Assembly (NCBI GenBank): GCA_012270635.1
Contig: JAAXHX010000280.1
Coordinates: 1-8,736, forward strand
Direction: 5' to 3'
Source: Dehalococcoidia bacterium
Lineage (GTDB): Bacteria > Chloroflexota > Dehalococcoidia > Plut-88900
DNA: 8,736 nt
The translations under genes and the position numbers were made by a program. The first letter of the stretch is position 1. The number at the start of each line of letters is the position of its first letter. Under the pieces are notes generated by a model. The model was not told the origin of the DNA, searched no databases, and saw nothing but the letters and a program-made list of their open reading frames with translations. Positions 1 through 5,374 of this stretch are shown here, piece by piece.

Positions 1-901
1 CCCCCGACTCCGGCGTCGCGTCTTCCAAGGTGCACCCCATCCCCTCGAAAAGCTCCGCCGTCTCCCTGGCAACCGAAAGCGTTTCCGCGTCCACCACCCC
101 GTATCCTAGGTCTGAACTCCAGGCAATCTTCAAACCCCTCACGTCCCCGTCCAGGGCTTCCAGGAAGTCCGGCGGCGTCGACCGGATTGCCAGGCTGTCC
201 CGGGAGTCGTACCCCGATACCAGGTTCAGCATCAGGGCCGCATCCCGCACGCTGCGGGACATGGGCCCGCTATCGGAGAACAGCGCCCAGCCGTTGTCCT
301 CGGTCGGGACCCGGCCGTGGGTCGGCTTGATTCCATACACTCCGCAGAAGGAGGCGGGTATCCTGATCGACCCACCGCCGTCGCTTCCCGTGGCCAGGGG
401 GCACATGTACGCGGCCAGGGCCGCCCCCGACCCTCCGCTGGAACCGCCGCTGGTCCGGCTGGTGTCCCACGGGTTCCGGCAATGGTCTCCCAGGCGGTTC
501 TCCGTGCTGGTGGACTCCCCGAATTCCGGAGTGTTGGTCTTGCCGAGGACTATGGCCCCCGCCTTCTTCAACCGCTCGACAATGATGGAGTCTTCGTCGG
601 GCACCCGGTCCTTGAAGACCAGCGAACCGAACGTGGTCCTGATCCCCCTCGTGGCCTCCAGGTCTTTCACCGCTACGGGGATTCCGTGCAGGGGAGGGGC
701 ATCCGGCCCAACGGTCGCCTCCGCCTCCCGCGCCGAGGCCATTGCCTCGTCTCCGCACACCGTGAGGAATGCGTTGAGCTTAGGGTTCAGCGCCTCGATC
801 CTGCGGAGGCAGGCCTCGGCGATTTCCACGGGGGAAACTTGCCGTCGGGCTATCAGGCCGGCCAGTTCGGCAGTGTCTTTCCTGGCAATATCGTTGGTCA
901 C
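1..901 (-). CDS. Amidase-signature family amidase, partial (C-terminus beyond window edge)
   Basis: Hydrolyses a carboxylic amide to acid and ammonia; the substrate cannot be told from sequence. Reading leftward from a GTG at 901, the frame stays open for 300 codons to the window edge; family members usually have about 450-500 residues, so roughly a third is missing. The amidase-signature core is clear. The catalytic Lys is K79 in 'GIPVAVKD', the cis-Ser is S154 in 'SGGSSGGS' and the nucleophile is S178 in 'GSDGGGSIRIPA'. The 24-residue spacing between the serines is the family norm. 'GKTNTPEFG' (120-128) and 'GSDGGGS' are typical of general amidases; GatA of the tRNA-dependent amidotransferase usually has 'TNMDEFAMGSS' and 'GSDTGGS', and no gatB or gatC is seen, so GatA is less likely. 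The GTG start is supported by GAAGGA nine bases upstream and an in-frame TGA further upstream. It has its own promoter and diverges from lutA. Confidence 0.93.
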   Translation of the reverse strand, partial: MTNDIARKDTAELAGLIARRQVSPVEIAEACLRRIEALNPKLNAFLTVCGDEAMASAREAEATVGPDAPPLHGIPVAVKDLEATRGIRTTFGSLVFKDRVPDEDSIIVERLKKAGAIVLGKTNTPEFGESTSTENRLGDHCRNPWDTSRTSGGSSGGSGAALAAYMCPLATGSDGGGSIRIPASFCGVYGIKPTHGRVPTEDNGWALFSDSGPMSRSVRDAALMLNLVSGYDSRDSLAIRSTPPDFLEALDGDVRGLKIAWSSDLGYGVVDAETLSVARETAELFEGMGCTLEDATPESG

Positions 902-910
902 CGGCTTCAG

Positions 911-916
911 TCCTTC
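911..916 (-). promoter_or_regulatory. Ribosome binding site of the amidase gene
   Basis: On the minus strand this reads GAAGGA, nine bases before the GTG at 901. It decides the start, since no ATG lies between that GTG and the upstream in-frame stop. Confidence 0.65.
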
Positions 917-989
917 GGGTACGGTTCAGGCCCGAAAATCCTCACTCTGCTAACGGAGCGAGGATGATCGCGGGTGGTTGGTCGGCCCG

Positions 990-1019
990 ATTATAGGAAT
1001 CGCCCGACAACGCGGTCAA
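990..1019 (-). promoter_or_regulatory. Sigma70-type promoter for the amidase gene
   Basis: On the minus strand TTGACC (1019-1014) is followed after 18 bases by a perfect TATAAT (995-990). Transcription would start near 983, giving a leader of about 80 bases before the GTG at 901. Orientation and distance fit the amidase. It faces away from the lutA promoter, and the two -35 boxes are 28 bases apart, room for a shared regulator although no clear palindrome is visible between them. Confidence 0.65.
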
Positions 1020-1047
1020 GGAAAATCTCCCCTCCACTCGGGCCGGT

Positions 1048-1077
1048 TTGTAACCCTTCCCGGCGGGGCACTATAAT
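1048..1077 (+). promoter_or_regulatory. Sigma70-type promoter for lutABC
   Basis: TTGTAA (1048-1053, four of six consensus bases) is followed after 18 bases by a perfect TATAAT (1072-1077). The expected transcription start is about 1083-1085, only four to six bases before the lutA ATG at 1089, so the mRNA would be nearly leaderless. No Shine-Dalgarno-like sequence lies before that ATG, which agrees with this reading. Confidence 0.6.
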
Positions 1078-1088
1078 TGGCATTCGCC

Positions 1089-1826
1089 ATGCACCACCCC
1101 AAGACCCGCGCCTCCATCTTCATAACCTGCCTGGTGGACCAGTTCTATCCACAGGTTGGCGAGGCGATGGTCAAGGTGCTCGGGGAGCAGGGCGTGAAGC
1201 TGGCGTTTCCCCAGGCGCAGACCTGCTGCGGCCAGCCCGCCTTCAACTCCGGCTTCCGGTCCCAGGCCCGCACCCTGGCCAAACGATTCATCTCCATCTT
1301 CGAAGGCGAGGACTTTGTAGTCGCACCGTCGGGGTCATGCGCATCCATGGTCCGGGTCTTCTACCCCGACCTCTTCAAGAACGACGCCGCAATGTTAGAA
1401 AGAGCACGCGGTCTCGGGGCGCGGGTGTACGAGTTTTCCGAGTTTCTGGTCAAGGTCCTCGGGGTTGAAGACGTGAATGGCCGTCATTTGGGCACGGTGG
1501 CCTATCACCCTTCATGCCACCTTCTCCGGGAGCTCGGGGTGCGGACCGAGCCCCAGCAACTCCTTCAAAACGTTCGAGGCATAGAGTTGAAGTACCTCCC
1601 CGACGCCGAGCAATGCTGCGGCTTCGGCGGCTCCTTCGCCGTAAAATATCCCCACATCTCTGGCTCGATCCTGCAGCGCAAGCTGGACTGCATCCGCAAG
1701 TCGGGGGCCGAGACTCTCGTCGCCAACGATGCCGGCTGCCTGATGCACATGGCCGGCGGTCTCAAGCGCCAGGGCATACCAGTGCGGGCCCGTCACATCG
1801 CAGAAATCCTCGCCTCCAGGGAATAG
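1089..1826 (+). CDS. lutA: LutA, (Fe-S)-binding subunit of L-lactate utilisation complex
   Basis: LutA (YkgE-type) is a cysteine-rich-domain protein that acts with LutB and LutC in oxidising L-lactate to pyruvate in the cytoplasm. The 245-residue product matches the usual length of about 240. It carries the two tandem CCG domains of heterodisulfide-reductase/GlpC type. The first has C14, C46-C47-G ('QTCCGQP') and C84 ('GSC'). The second has C143 ('HPSCH'), C176-C177-G ('EQCCGFGG') and C217 ('AGCL'). These cysteines are the expected Fe-S ligands and none is missing. The ATG at 1089 was chosen because an in-frame TTG at 1077 lies inside the -10 box of the proposed promoter and so could not be translated from it. 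Only 20 bases separate its stop from lutB, indicating one operon lutABC. A GlpC or glycolate-oxidase subunit is a remote alternative, made unlikely by the downstream lutB and lutC. Confidence 0.93.
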   Translation: MHHPKTRASIFITCLVDQFYPQVGEAMVKVLGEQGVKLAFPQAQTCCGQPAFNSGFRSQARTLAKRFISIFEGEDFVVAPSGSCASMVRVFYPDLFKNDAAMLERARGLGARVYEFSEFLVKVLGVEDVNGRHLGTVAYHPSCHLLRELGVRTEPQQLLQNVRGIELKYLPDAEQCCGFGGSFAVKYPHISGSILQRKLDCIRKSGAETLVANDAGCLMHMAGGLKRQGIPVRARHIAEILASRE

Positions 1827-1846
1827 ACGTGCCATCCGCATAAAAC

Positions 1847-3295
1847 ATGGAAATCAAGACCAGGGAGTTCAAAAAAGGGTCCCGACGCGCCATCCGGAAC
1901 GTGCGCGTCCAGGAAGCGGCCCAGCGCGCCACCGGTAACCTTCTCCGGGAGCGTAACAACGCCGCAGCCGAGCTTCCCGAATGGGAGGAACTACGCACCC
2001 GCGCCCGGGAGATCAAACATCACACCCTGGAACGGCTCGACGACTACCTGGCCCTCTTCGCCGACTCCGTCGAAAAGGCCGGGGGGAAAGTGATATGGGC
2101 GAGCACCGCGCAGGAAGCCTCCGATTACGTCGTCTCCTTGGCCCGGGCCAGGGGCGTACGCACCGTCGTCAAGGGCAAGTCGATGGCGACGGAGGAGATA
2201 GACCTAAACCACCGGTTCGAGGATGCAGGGGTCGAGGCCATAGAAACCGACCTTGGCGAGTACATGATCCAGCTAGCCGGCGAGACCCCCTTTCATATCA
2301 TCGCCCCAGCCATCCACAAGACCCGGCAGGACTTCGGCCAGCTCTTCTCCGAGCATCTGTCCATACCCTACGAAGAGGACCCTCAGCGCCTGACCCAAAT
2401 CGCCCGCCACACGCTTCGGGAGAAATTCACCCAAGCTGACATGGGGGTTACGGGCGCCAACTTCGGGATTGCGGAGACGGGGACCATAGTCCTGGTGGAG
2501 AACGAGGGCAACCAACGCCTTTCGACGGCCCTGCCTCCAATTCACGTGTCCGTCATGGGCATGGAGAAGGTTATACCGACCCTCCATGATTTGTCCGTAT
2601 TCTTGGCCCTTCTGCCCCGGAGCGCCACGGGTCAAAAGGCAAGCTCTTACGTGTCCCTCATCACCGGGCCCCGGACGCCGGGAGAGGTGGACGGCCCCGA
2701 GGAGTTTCACCTCGTCATACTGGACAATGGCCGCTCCCGCATCCTCGCCGACCCCACCATGCGCGAGTCCCTGTACTGCATCCGCTGCGCTGCGTGCCTG
2801 AATATATGCCCCGTCTACAACTCCGTCGGGGGGCATGCGTACGGGTGGGTCTATTCCGGGCCCATCGGCTCGATTATCACCCCCGAGCTCGTGGGGATCG
2901 GAGAGGCGAAGGACTTGCCCGCCGCCTCGACCCTCTGCGGGGCCTGCCGGGACGTCTGTCCAATCAAGATCAACATTCCTCACATGCTACTGAACCTTCG
3001 CCAAAAGGCGACCGAGCCTCCAACGGAGACTCCTGCCTCCTCCTCTATCAGATATCCTTTCATGGAAAAATGGGCGATGCGAGCCTGGGCAGCGAGCATG
3101 AGAAGCCATAGGGTCTATTCGTTTGCGAGTCGTGTCGCCCGTCTTGCCCAGAAGCCCATGGCAAGGAACGGGCAAATCAGATGGCTTCCACCGATCCTTC
3201 GGGGGTGGGCGGAGCACAGGGAGTTCCCGGCCCTCGCGCCCCGCACCTTCCGACAGATTTGGGATGAAAGGTTGTCCAAACATGTCGCCGACTAG
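1847..3295 (+). CDS. lutB: LutB, iron-sulfur LUD-domain subunit of L-lactate utilisation complex
   Basis: LutB (YkgF-type) is the electron-transferring subunit of the LutABC L-lactate oxidation system. The 482 residues match the family norm (about 470-480). Domains in order: a helical N-terminus; a LUD domain (about 70-295) with 'ADMGVTGANFGIAETGTIVL' around D198 and 'LPPIHV'; an iron-sulfur module with C311, C314, C317, C321 (CxxCxxCxxxCP) and C364, C367, C371 (CxxCxxxCP); and a C-terminal LutB-type region ending in 'LPPILRGWAEHREFP' (447-461). The second motif has seven-ligand form: where some relatives have an extra Cys before 'LCxxC', this one has Ser. No Shine-Dalgarno is visible before the ATG, so translation may be coupled to lutA, which ends 20 bases upstream. 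Its last 14 bases overlap lutC. Confidence 0.95.
   Translation: MEIKTREFKKGSRRAIRNVRVQEAAQRATGNLLRERNNAAAELPEWEELRTRAREIKHHTLERLDDYLALFADSVEKAGGKVIWASTAQEASDYVVSLARARGVRTVVKGKSMATEEIDLNHRFEDAGVEAIETDLGEYMIQLAGETPFHIIAPAIHKTRQDFGQLFSEHLSIPYEEDPQRLTQIARHTLREKFTQADMGVTGANFGIAETGTIVLVENEGNQRLSTALPPIHVSVMGMEKVIPTLHDLSVFLALLPRSATGQKASSYVSLITGPRTPGEVDGPEEFHLVILDNGRSRILADPTMRESLYCIRCAACLNICPVYNSVGGHAYGWVYSGPIGSIITPELVGIGEAKDLPAASTLCGACRDVCPIKINIPHMLLNLRQKATEPPTETPASSSIRYPFMEKWAMRAWAASMRSHRVYSFASRVARLAQKPMARNGQIRWLPPILRGWAEHREFPALAPRTFRQIWDERLSKHVAD
3266..3271 (+). promoter_or_regulatory. Ribosome binding site of lutC
   Basis: GAAAGG lies ten bases before the ATG at 3282, inside the end of lutB. It favours that ATG over an in-frame ATG at 3264, which has no such sequence, and over more distant starts deep inside lutB. 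Confidence 0.45.
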
Positions 3296-3989
3296 CCGGG
3301 AAGGCTTCCTGGCAAACGTGCGGCGCAGCCTCGGCAGGCCCGGATTTACGGCGCCCGCCTCCAATGGAGGGCCCACCCCTCTCTCCCAGGACGCCACCAT
3401 CCCTCAAACGAGCAACGCCGATCTCAAACGGTTGACGTTGCGCTTTGAGGAAGAGGTCAAAAAGGTGCACGGCATCGTGACCCAGGTGTCGGGGCGGGAG
3501 GGGTTGTCCGCGCTTCTGGGAGCGCTCATCGAGGAGAAGGGGATACGGAAGATAGTGAGGTGGGATACAACCGCTCTCGCCGCCATGGACCCTGCCCTGA
3601 ACGACGCCGGGGCCGAGGTGGTTTCGATAAATCTCAATGAAAACGAAGACGCCCGACCCGACCTCAGGGCCGCGCTTGTCGGGGCGGACATGGGGTTGAC
3701 TGAGATCGATTACGCCGTGGCCGACATTGGGTCCATAGTCCTGCGGGCTTCGGGACCGCAAAGCAGGCTGGCATCCGTCCTGCCCCCCATCCACGTAGCC
3801 ATCGTAACCCCCGACAAAATCGTTGCGTCCCTGGCCCATCTCCTTCCCTTGCTCAACTCTTCCGGCGGCCTCCCGTCCGCCGTGTCCCTGGTCACGGGCC
3901 CATCACGCACCGCCGACATCGAGACCATCCGAACGGTCGGGATTCACGGGCCAATCGAGCTGCACGTGGTAATCATGGAAGAAAGTTGA
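3282..3989 (+). CDS. lutC: LutC, LUD-domain subunit of L-lactate utilisation complex
   Basis: LutC (YkgG-type) is the third subunit of the L-lactate oxidation complex; it is a single LUD domain without iron-sulfur ligands. From the ATG at 3282 the product has 235 residues, within the family range of about 200-240. After an N-terminal 'SPTSREGFLANVRRSLGR' helix typical of the family, the LUD domain covers about residues 45-235. Landmarks are 'ADMGLTEIDYAVADIGSIVL' (D136 onward), 'LASVLPPIHVAIV', 'LVTGPSRTADIE' and the closing 'GIHGPIELHVVIM'. The GPSRTADIE and HGP motifs are the strongest family marks. The gene overlaps lutB by 14 bases, so it is co-transcribed and probably translationally coupled. 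In-frame starts further upstream (3264, 3123) would extend into lutB and look less likely. The reading frame is intact. Confidence 0.94.
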   Translation: MSPTSREGFLANVRRSLGRPGFTAPASNGGPTPLSQDATIPQTSNADLKRLTLRFEEEVKKVHGIVTQVSGREGLSALLGALIEEKGIRKIVRWDTTALAAMDPALNDAGAEVVSINLNENEDARPDLRAALVGADMGLTEIDYAVADIGSIVLRASGPQSRLASVLPPIHVAIVTPDKIVASLAHLLPLLNSSGGLPSAVSLVTGPSRTADIETIRTVGIHGPIELHVVIMEES

Positions 3990-4039
3990 ACTCAGCCGCC
4001 CTTCACCTCAAGCAGCCTTCCGCCCGAGACCACGCTGAT

Positions 4040-4068
4040 TTGACTAATGCGGGCCAAGTGGCTATATT
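4040..4068 (+). promoter_or_regulatory. Sigma70-type promoter for the liv operon
   Basis: TTGACT (4040-4045) and TATATT (4063-4068) are separated by the ideal 17 bases, each matching consensus at five of six positions. Transcription would start near 4075, leaving a leader of about 58 bases before livK. It is the best promoter in the 143-base gap between lutC and livK. No convincing factor-independent terminator for lutC is seen in that gap, so read-through from lutABC into liv remains possible. Confidence 0.7.
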
Positions 4069-4121
4069 GCCGCTAACAGCCCTTTCCTGCGGCCCGTTCC
4101 CATCAGTAATGAACCAATTAT

Positions 4122-4129
4122 AAGGGGGG
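4122..4129 (+). promoter_or_regulatory. Ribosome binding site of livK
   Basis: AAGGGGGG ends three bases before the livK ATG (its AAGGGG core is five bases away). This purine run is among the strongest Shine-Dalgarno-like sites in the window and fits high expression of the binding protein. Confidence 0.65.
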
Positions 4130-4132
4130 TGT

Positions 4133-5281
4133 ATGCAAGTTCATAAGAAAAGTTTTGTGGTGTTGCTTGGCCTACTCGCCGTCCTGGCGATCGTGGGTAT
4201 AGCCTGCGCGGGAGGGGATGACGAGCCTATCACCATAGGTGTCATCCAGTCTTTGACGGGACCGGGCGAGACCTATGGTAACGTCGCCCTGAACGGCATC
4301 CAACTGGCAGTAGACGAAGTTAACGAAGCAGGCGGAGTGTTGGGTCGGCAAATCGAGATTATTCCGGAAGACGGCAAGTGCAACGGAACCGACGCCCTTA
4401 CCGCATACACGAAGCTGGTAGACGTAGACGAAGTGCCCATCATTCTGGGCCCTTCCTGCAGCGGTGAGATGCTGGGGTTCGCCGAGAGGGTTGACGGTGA
4501 CGAGGTAGTGGTGTTCTCCGGTCTGACGTCAAACCCGGCGATATCGACGGCGGGAGACTACATCTTCCGGAACGTTTTCAGCGATGCGGATGTCGGAAAG
4601 CGCTTGGCCGAAGTCATCATCGACGAAGGGTTCAACGAAGTCAGCGTCATAGGCGAAGCAACAGACTACATCGAGGGCGTCCGAGCCGAATTCGTGAAGA
4701 ACTACGAACCCCTGGGCGGGAGCGTCCAGACGGCGGAAAGGTACGCCTCCGAGGAGACCGATTTCAGCGCCGGTCTCACCAGAGTGTTGGCCGGCGACCC
4801 GCCTGCGCTGGTGGTGCTGGCCCAGTCAGAATTCGCCAATGGCACCCTGTACAAGCAGGCTCGGGAGCTTGGATACGAGGGGCAGATGTTCACGGTGGAG
4901 CCGGGCCACGCTAGCAAGGTGCTGGATATAGCCGGAGACGCCGCCGAGGGAGTTATCGGTGTACTGGTGCCTCAGGATCTGGAGTACAACCCCGCAGGCG
5001 CGGCGTTGACCCAGAAGTACATCGAAAAGCACGGGTCTATCTCCCTTCACTACTACATAGGCTCTTCCTACGACTCGGTCCACATCATTGCCGCTTGCAT
5101 TGAAGAAGCCGGCAGCGAAACGAACACCGCGGGGATCAAGGATTGCCTGTACGCCGTCAACAGCGGCGCACCTTACAGCGGCACCATCGGCACCTACGGC
5201 TTCGACTCGAATGGTGACATGGACCCCAGCGTATTCCAGGTTTACAAGATAATAGACGGAATATCGGTGATACAGCAGTAG
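4133..5281 (+). CDS. livK: LivK-type branched-chain amino-acid binding lipoprotein (ABC transporter)
   Basis: Extracytoplasmic receptor that captures the ligand and hands it to LivHM. The 382-residue product has a signal peptide (KK at 5-6, hydrophobic 8-24) and a probable lipid-anchored C25 in 'VGIACAGG'; the lipobox is imperfect because position -3 is Gly. The mature part is a type I periplasmic-binding fold beginning 'ITIGVIQSLTGPGETYG'. Compared from memory with E. coli LIV-binding protein, key pocket elements are kept: C83 and C109 in the places of its disulfide, S110 next to that Cys, 'TSNP' (132-135) at the alpha-carboxyl/amine site, and E256 followed by 'IAGDAAEG', matching the region of its ammonium-binding Glu. 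This suggests an amino-acid ligand; the side-chain preference is not known. C322 and C338 may form a second disulfide. It is the first gene of the liv operon, with its own promoter and a strong hairpin after it. An amide/urea-type or other HAAT ligand is possible. Confidence 0.92.
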   Translation: MQVHKKSFVVLLGLLAVLAIVGIACAGGDDEPITIGVIQSLTGPGETYGNVALNGIQLAVDEVNEAGGVLGRQIEIIPEDGKCNGTDALTAYTKLVDVDEVPIILGPSCSGEMLGFAERVDGDEVVVFSGLTSNPAISTAGDYIFRNVFSDADVGKRLAEVIIDEGFNEVSVIGEATDYIEGVRAEFVKNYEPLGGSVQTAERYASEETDFSAGLTRVLAGDPPALVVLAQSEFANGTLYKQARELGYEGQMFTVEPGHASKVLDIAGDAAEGVIGVLVPQDLEYNPAGAALTQKYIEKHGSISLHYYIGSSYDSVHIIAACIEEAGSETNTAGIKDCLYAVNSGAPYSGTIGTYGFDSNGDMDPSVFQVYKIIDGISVIQQ

Positions 5282-5322
5282 ACCTCTGCGAAACACCGAT
5301 GGACCGCTTGGCTTGGTAGATA

Positions 5323-5374
5323 AGAAGCAGGTAGGGTCGGTTTTCCCTGGGAAGGCCGACCCTATCTGCTTTTG
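5323..5374 (+). terminator. Strong hairpin with short T-run between livK and livH (attenuating terminator)
   Basis: The arms 5325-5340 and 5356-5371 pair over 16 positions with one G-U and no mismatch. The 15-base loop can pair further (TTCC with GGAA, flanked by G-U pairs), closing on three bases. The right arm runs into TTTTG (5370-5374). The T-run is short, so termination is probably partial. The position after the binding-protein gene and before the permease genes fits a device that makes more LivK than membrane components; a role in mRNA 3'-end stabilisation is an alternative. Confidence 0.75.

Noticed and set aside
270..758. Minus-strand frame of 162 codons within the amidase region
   Set aside because: It is the wrong frame of the same strand; its Gly/Arg/Pro-rich product is low-complexity, and the amidase frame covers the region.
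30..953. Open frame of 307 codons on the plus strand opposite the amidase
   Set aside because: The minus-strand frame has a full amidase signature with catalytic residues; the plus-strand product has no recognisable motif and is Ser/Arg/Pro rich, as expected of an antisense shadow in GC-rich DNA.
1077..1088. TTG start four codons upstream for lutA
   Set aside because: The TTG overlaps the -10 box of the likely promoter, has no ribosome site, and the ATG at 1089 fits family length.
2273..2983. Minus-strand open frame of 236 codons inside lutB
   Set aside because: It is antisense to the conserved LUD and Fe-S portions of lutB and shows no domain of its own.
3990..4035. Possible terminator after lutC in the repeated CCGCCC/CCTTCCGCCC stretch
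   Set aside because: The repeated blocks are direct or mirror repeats, not inverted, so no hairpin forms and no T-run follows.
4100..4124. Second promoter just before livK (TTCCCA region with TATAAG at 4119-4124)
   Set aside because: Transcription would start at or after the ribosome binding site, and the -35 match is poor; the TTGACT/TATATT pair upstream is much better.
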